From Myxococcota bacterium (lineage in GTDB: Bacteria > Myxococcota_A > UBA796 > CAJQPC01): DNA of 56,078 bases. The notes beneath the pieces were generated by a model. It worked only from the letters and a program-made list of their open reading frames with translations. It was not told the DNA's origin and did not search any database. Positions 43,630 to 51,234 of this stretch are shown piece by piece (positions within the stretch are counted from its first letter, which is position 1; every line of letters begins with the position of its first letter). The DNA lies in assembly GCA_023150845.1 (NCBI GenBank), contig JAKLKD010000012.1, positions 1 to 56,078 on the forward strand, read 5' to 3'. A program made the position numbers and the translations under genes.

Positions 43630-44840
43630 GGGCGGAGCTCCAGGGTGAGCGCGCCCGCCGCGTATCCGACGCAGGTCAAGGTGTCGCCCGCCGCCCGCTC
43701 GTCGCCGCTGAGGCAGCTCGGCTCCTGCAGCACCACGTCGCCGGACACCCGCCGCACCTTACACGCCCCGCAGCCCCCCATGCCGCAGGACCAGGGCAGG
43801 CTCACCCCCGCCGCCACGGCGGACTCCAACAGCGTCTTGCCGGGCTGGGCCGTGAAGGTCCACGTCGCCGCGCCCCGCCGTAAGGTCACGGGCTGGGGCA
43901 GGCGCAGGCCGGGGGCGTCGCTCGTCACGGGGCGCGCCCCGGCGGTGAAACGTTCGACGTGCACCCGCGCGGCCGACACGTCGAGCCGGGCCAGGGCCTG
44001 GAGCGCCCCCGCCGTGAGGCCCTCGGGGCCGCAGACGCCGATCCACGCCGCGGCATCCCCGAGCGCGCCGTGGCCCCCCAAGACCTCGACGAGCCGGTCC
44101 TCGGTGAGCTGGCCGCGCTCCCCGGCCCAGGGCTCTCCGGCGTCGTCATCGACGAAGAGGCGCAGGTGGAGGCGGTCGGGGTGCGCCGCCGCCAAGGCCC
44201 GCAGCTCCTCGATGAAGAGCGCATGGGACGGGCGGCGGCTGCCGTAGACCAGGGTGAGGGTCGTCTGGGGCAGGTGGCGCAGCGCCGCGCGGATCATGGC
44301 GAGGTGGGGCGTGATGCCGCTGCCGCCGGAGAGGAGGAGGAGCTGGCTCGGCGCCGGGGCCTCGGGGCGCAGGCCGTAGTCCCCGGAGGGGCCGTGTACG
44401 TCGAGGCGCGCGCCCTCGGCGAGCTGGTCCACGAGCTGCCCGCTCACCCGGCCCCCCTGCACCCGCTTCACGCAGAGGCTCACGTCAGCCACCTCACCCC
44501 AGGCCTCGGAGCACACGCTGTAGGCCCGGCGCAGCCGCTCGCCGCCTACGGGGACGTGCAGGGTGAAGAACTGGCCGGGGAAGGCCCGGAGCGGCGCGCC
44601 GCTGGGGTCGGCCAGGGTGATCACCACGGCGTCGGGGGTGGGCCGGGTGAGCGCCTTCACCACGAGGGTCCGCGGCGTGAGCGAGGGGGGCGCCGCGGGC
44701 CAGGCGTGGCCGTCTCGGGCGCTGAACACGGGCACGCGGTGACCGAAGGCCGGGCCGAAGGCGGCGCGGAGGTCCCGGCGCACGCCCTCGGCGGCGGTGA
44801 TCAAGGAGCGGACGAGGGCGGAGCGGGGCGGTGGCGTCAT
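43626..44840 (-). CDS. flavin-dependent NAD(P)H oxidoreductase with C-terminal 2Fe-2S ferredoxin domain
   Basis: A 404-residue ferredoxin reductase. An N-terminal region of about 60 residues precedes an FNR-type FAD domain (RRAYSVCSEAW), a NAD(P) domain (LLLLSGGSGITPHLAMI, LVYGSRRPSHALF, GVCGPEG) and a plant-type 2Fe-2S domain with C-x4-C-x2-C (CGMGGCGACK) and a fourth Cys about 29 residues further. This layout matches reductases of bacterial desaturases and diiron oxygenases (for example the DesA3 partner type). It starts the operon with the MerR regulator and diiron oxygenase, to which it should pass electrons. Confidence 0.93.
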   Translation of the reverse strand: MTPPPRSALVRSLITAAEGVRRDLRAAFGPAFGHRVPVFSARDGHAWPAAPPSLTPRTLVVKALTRPTPDAVVITLADPSGAPLRAFPGQFFTLHVPVGGERLRRAYSVCSEAWGEVADVSLCVKRVQGGRVSGQLVDQLAEGARLDVHGPSGDYGLRPEAPAPSQLLLLSGGSGITPHLAMIRAALRHLPQTTLTLVYGSRRPSHALFIEELRALAAAHPDRLHLRLFVDDDAGEPWAGERGQLTEDRLVEVLGGHGALGDAAAWIGVCGPEGLTAGALQALARLDVSAARVHVERFTAGARPVTSDAPGLRLPQPVTLRRGAATWTFTAQPGKTLLESAVAAGVSLPWSCGMGGCGACKVRRVSGDVVLQEPSCLSGDERAAGDTLTCVGYAAGALTLELRP

Positions 44841-44872
44841 GGGGAGAGCGTAGCGGAAGTTTCGTCATGTGT

Positions 44873-44892
44873 AAAGCGACACTATACGCTTT
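44873..44892. promoter_or_regulatory. palindromic operator candidate for the MerR regulator
   Basis: AAAGCG (44873-44878) and CGCTTT (44887-44892) are perfect complements spaced by 8 bases. The spacer contains TATAGT on the minus strand, a good -10 element for the reductase gene that starts at 44840. Overlap of the dyad with the promoter suits MerR-type control. Confidence 0.4.
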
Positions 44893-44947
44893 TGTGGGGA
44901 GCGCCTCGGCGGGTTACCCGGCGTGGCCTCTCCACGTGGAGCCCGAG

Positions 44948-45316
44948 ATGTCCGACGCAGACGCCCTGATCACCCCGGAGCTGCAGCTCCTGAAGCTCGC
45001 CTTGGCTTACCCGGAGACGACGGAGGAGTTTCCTTGGGGTGAGCGGGTCGTGAAGGTGCGGGGCAAGATCTTCTTGTTCTTGGGCGCCGAGACGGGCCGC
45101 CTGCGGGTGGGCGTGAAGCTCCCTCAGTCGATGCTCGACGCCTTGACGCTCCCCGACGCCCAGCCCTCGGGCTATGGCCTGGGCAAGGCGGGCTGGGTGA
45201 CGCTCTGGTTCGGCGATGACGCCGCCGTGCCGATGGACCGCCTCATCGCCTGGCTCGACGAGAGCTACCGCGCCGTGGCGCCCAAGCGCCTCGTGAAGTC
45301 TCTGGACGCCGGATGA
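44948..45316 (+). CDS. MmcQ/YjbR family protein
   Basis: A 122-residue protein of the small DUF419/YjbR alpha-beta family. The pattern LALAYPETTEEFPWGERVVKVRGKIFLFLG, here from about residue 15, is the family hallmark, followed by GVKLPQSML and GYGLGKAGWVTLWFGD. Family members have a CyaY-like fold and were called DNA-binding, but their role is unclear. The start is the ATG seven bases after GGAG. The gene overlaps the AdoMet decarboxylase gene by 4 bases. Confidence 0.85.
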   Translation: MSDADALITPELQLLKLALAYPETTEEFPWGERVVKVRGKIFLFLGAETGRLRVGVKLPQSMLDALTLPDAQPSGYGLGKAGWVTLWFGDDAAVPMDRLIAWLDESYRAVAPKRLVKSLDAG

Positions 45317-45678
45317 CCGAGCCGACGGCCCCCCTGGGCTGGCACCACCTCGTCGAGCTTCACGGCTGTGACCGGGCCGCGCTCGACGACCTCCCGCGCA
45401 TCGAGGCCGCGCTCCTCGCCGCCGCCCGGGCCGCCGGGGCGACGGTGCTCGACGCGCGTTTCCACAAGTTCGCCCCGCAGGGTGTGAGCGGCGTCGTGCT
45501 CATCGCCGAGTCCCACCTCTCCGTGCACACCTGGCCCGAGCACGGCTACGCCGCCGTGGACCTCTTCACCTGCGGGGTGAGCCTCGACGCCGAGCCCGCC
45601 GTCGCCCTGCTGCAGGCCGCCTTGGGCGCGACGAGCACGAGCCGCCAGGCCATCCCTCGGGGGCGCTCAGCGGGCTGA
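45313..45678 (+). CDS. speH: S-adenosylmethionine decarboxylase proenzyme (SpeH type)
   Basis: A 121-residue proenzyme that decarboxylates AdoMet to supply aminopropyl groups for spermidine. It splits itself into two chains between E66 and S67 in IAESHLSVHTWPE, turning Ser67 into a pyruvoyl group. His72 and the Cys of DLFTCGV are the other catalytic residues. The size is that of the bacterial class 1B enzyme. A spermidine synthase is not adjacent. Its end overlaps the convergent M60 gene by 12 bases. Confidence 0.93.
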   Translation: MTEPTAPLGWHHLVELHGCDRAALDDLPRIEAALLAAARAAGATVLDARFHKFAPQGVSGVVLIAESHLSVHTWPEHGYAAVDLFTCGVSLDAEPAVALLQAALGATSTSRQAIPRGRSAG

Positions 45679-47967
45679 GCTGGCCAGGGGGTGATCGGTC
45701 CAGGGCGGCAGGTGGGCGAGCTCGGGCTCGACGGAGGCGCTCAGGGGGAAGCCCCAGGCGAGGTAGAAGCCGGTGAGATCGAGGCCGACGGTCTCTGATG
45801 AGAGGATCACCAGCTCGTCGATGCGCTCCTGATCGGTGTCGGGGCGGCTTGAGGTGGGCATCCCCAGGTGGGCGGCGTTCATCGTGATGAACAGGTCCCA
45901 GCCGAAGGCCTCCTGGAGCTGGAGGTAGGTCTCTAAGCAGGTCCACACGCTCCAGTCCGCCCAGAAGTCGGCGCCGCCGTCGAGGTAAGCGTCGAGGGTC
46001 TCCTGCCGCGCGGCGGGGTCCAGGTCGCTGTGCGCGAGGCCGCGGTCGAGGCCGATGACCTCCTCCATCGCGTAGACCGACCAGAGGTTGACCGTACACT
46101 CCGTCGTGCCGGGCAGGTTCGCCGGGCCGAACTGGTGGTTGTGGCCGAGCTCGTGGAAGGCGCCCCAGTCGCCCATGAGGCTGAGCGTGGGGAGGTCCAC
46201 CATCGCCGCGCCGTAGTCGTAGCCCATGAGCGGGTAGCCGCTGTGCATCCAGCCCGCGGAGATCTGCACGTCGATGGCGAAACGCTCGGGGCGGTCGCGG
46301 TCGCGGGAGATGGCGGCGAGGTCGGCGTCGGCGTCGAGCACGGCGTCCCACAGGGCCATGAGCCCGGCGGGGTCGGTGAGCGCGGCGAGGTCCGCCGTCG
46401 GCACGGTGAGCACGAAGCGGTCGCTGCCGAGCTCGGCCAGGGGCGCGAGGTTCGCCGCGGCCTCGGCCAGAAACGCCGCGGTCTCCGTCTCGCCGACGAC
46501 GTACCGCGGCATCGAGACCCCACCCGACACGGTCACCTCCCCCTCGCCGAGATCGAGGCCGCCGGGCACGGTGAGGTAGATCGGGCCGCCGAAGGCCGAG
46601 GCGATGAGCGTCTCGGCGGCGTCGAGGTCATAGGCCCGGGTGAGCTCGGGGTGGCGCCGCCACTCGTCGAGGTGCCAGAGCGTGTCGGTGTGGGCGCCGA
46701 TCTGGGCCTTGAGGCCGCGCCCGGCCCAGGCCGCAGGGATGGTCACGGTGACGGGCTCCCCGGGGGCGGCGTAGGCGCCGAGGCTCAGCCAGAGGGGGTC
46801 GGCGGCGTCGCTGTACCAATAGTCGGCGTCGCGCCCGGCGTAGGCCGCGCGCAGGGTGAGGGTCGTGTCGCCGCGGACGGCGGCGGCGGGCACCGGGCCG
46901 GGGAAGTCGCTGGGGATGGCGGTGAGCTCCTCAGGGGGCAGCTCCCCGGCGAGGCGGGACCACACGGTCACCAAGAGCGCCTCGATGGGGCGCTGGTTGA
47001 CCTTCAGGGGCTCGGCCTCGGTGGGCACCATCGGATCGCCCTCGTCGAGCAGGCGGCGCAGGGGGCCGAAGTAAGCGTCGAGGTCGAGCGGCAGGTTCCG
47101 CACGGCGGCGCCGACGGTGTCCGCGGCGACGCGCTGGTCGGCCATCGAGAGCGGCGCGGCGCCGGAGAGGTGGTCCTCGATGAGCGTGAGCGCCCAGCCA
47201 GCGTGGAGGAGCCCCCGGGGCTCGGCGGAGGCGAGCGTGTCGTCGCCGGTGGTCTCGGCGCTCACCAGGAGGCCCGCGCCCAAGAGCAGCTTGTTCGCGG
47301 GGTGCTCCGCGGCGACCTCGGCGGCGGAGGCCCCGCGCTCGTAGGCCCACCACCACGCGTGGCCCGCGGTGAGCAGGCCGCCGCCGCCGGAGACGAAGGC
47401 CTGCAGGGCGGCGATCTCCGCCTCGTCGCGCTCGGTGGGGGCGAAGGCGATGAAAAGATCGAGCTCCGCCAAGGCGTCGGCGTCGACGATCTCGGCGCTG
47501 AGCCCGGCGGCCTCCAGGGTGGTGATCACCCCGCGCAGGTCACGCTCGACGCCGATGCGGGGGGCGTCTTTGCCCGCGGCGGCCCAGCGGGCGAGGTTCT
47601 GGACCAGGAGCGGGCCGTGGGCGCCTTTGCCCGCGGCGCCGGTGAGCAGGCCCTCGTGGCCGAGCTGCGCGAGGCGGCCCTCGCCGAGCCGCGCGCTGGC
47701 CACGGCGACCGCGCCGTCGGGATCGGCGAGCAGGGGGCAGGCGCCCTCCCCGAAGGGGATGAGCCGAGACGGCAGGGCCCCGCCGAGCTCAAGCTCGGTG
47801 ACGCCCGCCAAGATCTCCGCGGCGTCCTCGGCGCAGCGCTCCGCCTGGGCCGCGGTGTCGGTCTGCGTGTCGGTCTGGGTGTCGGCGCCGCTGTCCTTCG
47901 TCGAGCTGTCGTCGGTGGACGGCTTGGAGGAGGGCGCGCAGGCCAGCGCGAGCAGGGAGATGAGCAT
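45667..47967 (-). CDS. M60-type (enhancin-like) metallopeptidase lipoprotein
   Basis: A 766-residue exported protein. The start is the ATG that follows GGGAG by six bases; a lipobox (LLALAC) ends the signal peptide and a Ser/Thr/Asp linker with TDTQTDTQTDT follows. The N-terminal half (about 60-330) resembles a glutamine-amidotransferase-like domain (LDLFIAFAPTERDE, SGGGGLLTAGHAWW). The C-terminal half is a zinc metallopeptidase: FHELGHNHQ at 605-609 and the third ligand Glu near 622 (TTECTVN), with MGYDYGAAMVDLP before it. M60 enzymes cleave mucin-like O-glycoproteins. It is probably on the cell surface. A target among host or prey glycoproteins is inferred. Confidence 0.88.
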   Translation of the reverse strand: MLISLLALACAPSSKPSTDDSSTKDSGADTQTDTQTDTAAQAERCAEDAAEILAGVTELELGGALPSRLIPFGEGACPLLADPDGAVAVASARLGEGRLAQLGHEGLLTGAAGKGAHGPLLVQNLARWAAAGKDAPRIGVERDLRGVITTLEAAGLSAEIVDADALAELDLFIAFAPTERDEAEIAALQAFVSGGGGLLTAGHAWWWAYERGASAAEVAAEHPANKLLLGAGLLVSAETTGDDTLASAEPRGLLHAGWALTLIEDHLSGAAPLSMADQRVAADTVGAAVRNLPLDLDAYFGPLRRLLDEGDPMVPTEAEPLKVNQRPIEALLVTVWSRLAGELPPEELTAIPSDFPGPVPAAAVRGDTTLTLRAAYAGRDADYWYSDAADPLWLSLGAYAAPGEPVTVTIPAAWAGRGLKAQIGAHTDTLWHLDEWRRHPELTRAYDLDAAETLIASAFGGPIYLTVPGGLDLGEGEVTVSGGVSMPRYVVGETETAAFLAEAAANLAPLAELGSDRFVLTVPTADLAALTDPAGLMALWDAVLDADADLAAISRDRDRPERFAIDVQISAGWMHSGYPLMGYDYGAAMVDLPTLSLMGDWGAFHELGHNHQFGPANLPGTTECTVNLWSVYAMEEVIGLDRGLAHSDLDPAARQETLDAYLDGGADFWADWSVWTCLETYLQLQEAFGWDLFITMNAAHLGMPTSSRPDTDQERIDELVILSSETVGLDLTGFYLAWGFPLSASVEPELAHLPPWTDHPLASSAR

Positions 47968-48110
47968 CGTGGGCTCCCGGGTAGGTGGCGCCACGATAGC
48001 CCGGCCCGGGCCGCCGCCTCGGGCTCCGTGGGGCTGTGGAGAATCTTTGACAGACGCTTTGGTTAGAGCGCAGATCGTGCGGTATCCTACGGTCCCCCCT
48101 GAGGTGAGCG

Positions 48111-49907
48111 ATGCCCAGCTTCAGCCAGCGCGCCCCCGCGCAGTCCTCCGCGCCAACCCTCGACGCCGGAGATTCGGACCTCGGCGCCAGCGCCGAGACC
48201 GGCGCGGGCACGGATCGGGAGGGCGACGCCGAGCGCGCCGCCAAGACGCCGCTGGACACCGTGAAGTCGCTCATCACCGCCGGGGACGGCCCGGCCTTGG
48301 TCTCAGCCTTCGCGGCGCTCGCGCGCAGCCAGCCCGCCGAGGTCGTGAAGCTCATCGCCGACCGCGCGACGCTCTTGCGCGCGCTCGGCGTCATCGGCCA
48401 GGGCCAGGCGAGCCTCGCGCTCTTGCACCTGCAGTTCGGCGCGAGCGCGACCCCGGGCCGCTCGCTCAACGACGCCCTCAAGCTGCTCGTGGCCTCGGTC
48501 GGCCTGAGCCGGGCGGGCTGGATGCAGCTCGTCGCCGGTCGGGACGCCGCCCAGCAGGCCGCCGTCGTCAACGATCCCGCCTCCTTGGCGGCCCTGCGTG
48601 GGGTCGAGGGCGACCCGATGGACCTCCTCCCCGGCCTCTCCATGAGCCCCGAGACCCTGCGGGCCGCGCTCACGGCCACCCCGGCGCTCACGGAGTGGAT
48701 CCTCGACGTCGGCGGCGAGGCCCGCGAGGCGCAGATCATGGAGGCCCTGGTCGCCGCTGAGGACGCCGCGCTCAGCCGGGCGCGCCTCGTCGCCGCCGGG
48801 CTGTGGACCAAACACCTCAACACCTTCCCCAAGGGCCCGGCCACGGACGCCGCCACCCAGCGCCTGCTCTACAACTACGCCCTCGCCAGCGGCGAGTCCG
48901 ACCTCCGCGAGTGGAGCCTGCTCTTTGAGCGGCGCTTCGGGGTGAGCCTCACCGACGGCGGCGCGGCCTGGGACAAGACGAGCGTGCTGCGGCTGTGGCA
49001 GATCTGCGACCTCACCCCGGCGAGCCACATCGAGGCCACGGTGAAGGTGATCCGTGAGGGTGACCAAGGCGACGCGAGCGGCTGGGCGGGCGGAGGTGAG
49101 ATCGGCATGAGCTGGGGCACGGACCTCCTCGGCTCGACGGAGATCGGCGCGTACTCCGACGACACCGACCCCATGCGCGGCCTCAACATCTTCGACGCCT
49201 GCGTGCGCCACGAGATCGGCCACAACGTCGGCGAGGCGAACGGCTGGGACCAGCCCGGCGGCTTCGTCTACACCCAGTTCGGCTGGGACAAACACGAGGA
49301 TCTCCGGGCGCTCCTCGACGTGTTCATCAAGAAGTACCCCCTGCCGCTCACCGCCGTCTCCACCCGGAACAAAGACGCCCTGCGCACCCGGGTGCTCGAC
49401 GCCTTGGGCGAGGCGGGCTCGACGAGCCGGGCGGCCTACCGCGCCGCCGTGGAGGGGGTGCAGCGGGGCCTCTGGTCGCAGATCGAGGGCGAGCCGCTCA
49501 TCAGCTACCTCGTGCAACGAAGCCAAGGCGGCGCCTGGGACGTCATGGACAACCTCGACGGCCGCAGCTATCACGTCGCGTATGACTGGTTCGGCTTCTG
49601 CTCCGCGCCCGTGTCGCTCTACCCCAAGAAGGTCAGCACCTACGCCATGCGCTCGCCGATGGAGTGGTTCGCCGAGGTCTACGCGACCTTCTACGCCGAG
49701 GCCGACCAGCCGGGGATGCCCCTGGGGCAGCTCCTCCAGGGCCGCGACCCCGCGCTGTACAAGACGATGATGAGCACGGTCCACCCGGGCAACAGCCTCG
49801 GTGAGGTCACGGGCCAAGGAGAGGTGGGCATGCCCGCCGCCCAGGCGCCTGAGGGCCCCATCGGCGACTTCCCGACGCCGGGCCCTGAGATCCGGAACCT
49901 GGCGTGA
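48111..49907 (+). CDS. zinc metallopeptidase-like protein without signal peptide, possible effector
   Basis: A 598-residue protein. The start follows GAGGTG by four bases. The first 45 residues are Ser/Ala/Gly/Asp-rich (MPSFSQRAPAQSSAP) with no hydrophobic core, so there is no Sec signal. A helical region to about residue 290 is followed by a metallopeptidase site HEIGHNVGE (367-371 for HExxH) and a downstream SPMEWFAEVYATFYAE (E518, E522), the arrangement of gluzincins such as the anthrax lethal factor-like group. It heads a coupled operon with a lipoprotein and a CpXC protein. A substrate for a contractile injection or other non-Sec export system is possible, but not shown. No named family is recognised over the full length. 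Confidence 0.8.
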   Translation: MPSFSQRAPAQSSAPTLDAGDSDLGASAETGAGTDREGDAERAAKTPLDTVKSLITAGDGPALVSAFAALARSQPAEVVKLIADRATLLRALGVIGQGQASLALLHLQFGASATPGRSLNDALKLLVASVGLSRAGWMQLVAGRDAAQQAAVVNDPASLAALRGVEGDPMDLLPGLSMSPETLRAALTATPALTEWILDVGGEAREAQIMEALVAAEDAALSRARLVAAGLWTKHLNTFPKGPATDAATQRLLYNYALASGESDLREWSLLFERRFGVSLTDGGAAWDKTSVLRLWQICDLTPASHIEATVKVIREGDQGDASGWAGGGEIGMSWGTDLLGSTEIGAYSDDTDPMRGLNIFDACVRHEIGHNVGEANGWDQPGGFVYTQFGWDKHEDLRALLDVFIKKYPLPLTAVSTRNKDALRTRVLDALGEAGSTSRAAYRAAVEGVQRGLWSQIEGEPLISYLVQRSQGGAWDVMDNLDGRSYHVAYDWFGFCSAPVSLYPKKVSTYAMRSPMEWFAEVYATFYAEADQPGMPLGQLLQGRDPALYKTMMSTVHPGNSLGEVTGQGEVGMPAAQAPEGPIGDFPTPGPEIRNLA

Positions 49908-50461
49908 GCCTCCTGGCGCTTGTGCTGGCCTGCGCCGCGCCCAGCCGCGGGCCCGACGCCGCCCCCGGCGCCATCCCCCCCGACGAGGAGCCCGCCGTGG
50001 CCACGACGCCCAGCCCGGACCAAGTTGTGCGCGCCGCTGCCGCCGAGCGCCTCGGCGTGGCGCCGGAGACCCTCCGGGTACAACCGCTCTACCTTGACGG
50101 CCAGGCGCCGTATTACCGGGTGCGCGCCGCCGACACCAAACCCCGGAGCGACGGGGTGATGCCGGGGGTCTCCTTTGTGGTGCTCGACGGCGTCGCCCGC
50201 AGCGGCGCGGAGGGCTACGAGGCCGTGCGGGCGGCGACGGACGACCCGGAGACCCTCGCCGCGGCCTGGCTCTACCTCTACCGGGGCGGCGCCGAGGAGA
50301 TCTTGGGCTACGCCAACGACGGCCTGCCCCGCCCGGCCCGGGGGGACGACGGCCTCATCCGCTTCGTCTACGCCGACGCCCGCGGCCAGCGCATCGACGT
50401 GGCGCTCAACGCCCAGGTGAGCCCGCCCGAGGCCACGGTGGCGCCGAGGCCCAGGCCGTGA
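49904..50461 (+). CDS. predicted lipoprotein of unknown function
   Basis: A 185-residue protein that starts with GTG inside the stop of the metallopeptidase gene (GTGA). The signal peptide is short (MSLLALVLAC) with a clear lipobox. A Pro/Ala-rich linker leads to a compact domain (VRAAAAERLGVAPETLRVQP, GVMPGVSFVVLDG, EGYEAVRAA). It contains no Cys apart from the lipobox. It could be the envelope partner or immunity-like partner of the peptidase, from position only. Confidence 0.75.
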   Translation: MSLLALVLACAAPSRGPDAAPGAIPPDEEPAVATTPSPDQVVRAAAAERLGVAPETLRVQPLYLDGQAPYYRVRAADTKPRSDGVMPGVSFVVLDGVARSGAEGYEAVRAATDDPETLAAAWLYLYRGGAEEILGYANDGLPRPARGDDGLIRFVYADARGQRIDVALNAQVSPPEATVAPRPRP

Positions 50462-51204
50462 GCACCCTCACCTTGGCCCGGGCGGACTGCGCGGGCTGCG
50501 GGGCCGCCGTCGAGGGGGAGCTCGTCGTCGTCGCCAACCTCGGCGCCCGCCCCGACCTGCGCGCGGCGCTCCTCCAGCGGCAGGTGAACGTGCTCACCTG
50601 CGGCGCCTGCGGGCGGCGGGCCCAGGTCCAGCGCACCAGCGCCTTCATGGACTTTAAGCGCCGCCAATGGATCGTGGCCTACCCCGACTGGGCCGAGCGC
50701 CACTGGGCGGAGCTGGCCGAGGCGACGGCGATGAGCGTCGTCCGAAACCTCGGCCTCGCCGCGCCCCAACGCCTGCGCGCCGAGGCGCCGCGCTGGTCCA
50801 CACGCGCCGTCTTTGGCCTTGAGGCCGCCCGGGAGAAGCTCGTGATCTGGGACGCGGGCCTCGACGACCTCGCCGTGGAGCGCCTCAAGCTCGTCGCTTT
50901 GGCCGGGCAGCCCCGCTGGGTGATGGGCCGCGCCTGGGTGGACAGGATCGACGAGGACAGCCTGCACCTGCGCCTCGTCGCCCCGGACGGCGCTGAGGGC
51001 GCCCTGCGCCTGCCCCGGGCCCAGCTCCCCTCGGGGCCAATCCCGGGCCTCGACGAGCGCGGCCTCGGCCTCGACCCCTTCGTGAGCGCCCGGCGCCTCA
51101 TCGTCCCCCCGGAGCCCGCCGACCCCTTGAGCTTTGACCTCGACGGCAAGGCCCACGGGCACCGCAGCGGCGAGGAGCTTCGGCACATCCCCCGCGAGGG
51201 CTGA
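50458..51204 (+). CDS. CpXC-domain protein
   Basis: A 248-residue protein. The N-terminus carries two zinc-binding Cys pairs: CAGC (about 11-14) and CGAC (about 48-51), with LQRQVNVLTCGACGRR between. This is the CpXC pattern of a small group of uncharacterised proteins. The C-terminal part is a mixed alpha/beta domain with KLVIWDAGLDDLAVER. The GTG start overlaps the preceding lipoprotein stop by 4 bases. It is cytosolic by appearance. Role unknown. Confidence 0.8.
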   Translation: MSTLTLARADCAGCGAAVEGELVVVANLGARPDLRAALLQRQVNVLTCGACGRRAQVQRTSAFMDFKRRQWIVAYPDWAERHWAELAEATAMSVVRNLGLAAPQRLRAEAPRWSTRAVFGLEAAREKLVIWDAGLDDLAVERLKLVALAGQPRWVMGRAWVDRIDEDSLHLRLVAPDGAEGALRLPRAQLPSGPIPGLDERGLGLDPFVSARRLIVPPEPADPLSFDLDGKAHGHRSGEELRHIPREG

Positions 51205-51234
51205 GCCCAGGGCCGTGTACACTCTGCCCAACGC

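Noticed and set aside
46030-48066. 678-codon open frame opposite the M60 gene
   Set aside because: It has no recognisable domain and runs through the start region of the M60 gene; composition is typical of antisense in high-GC DNA.
48047-48088. TTGACA at 48047-48052 as the -35 of the metallopeptidase gene
   Set aside because: No acceptable -10 occurs 15-19 bases downstream; TATCCT is 30 bases away, so the match is not enough to call a promoter.
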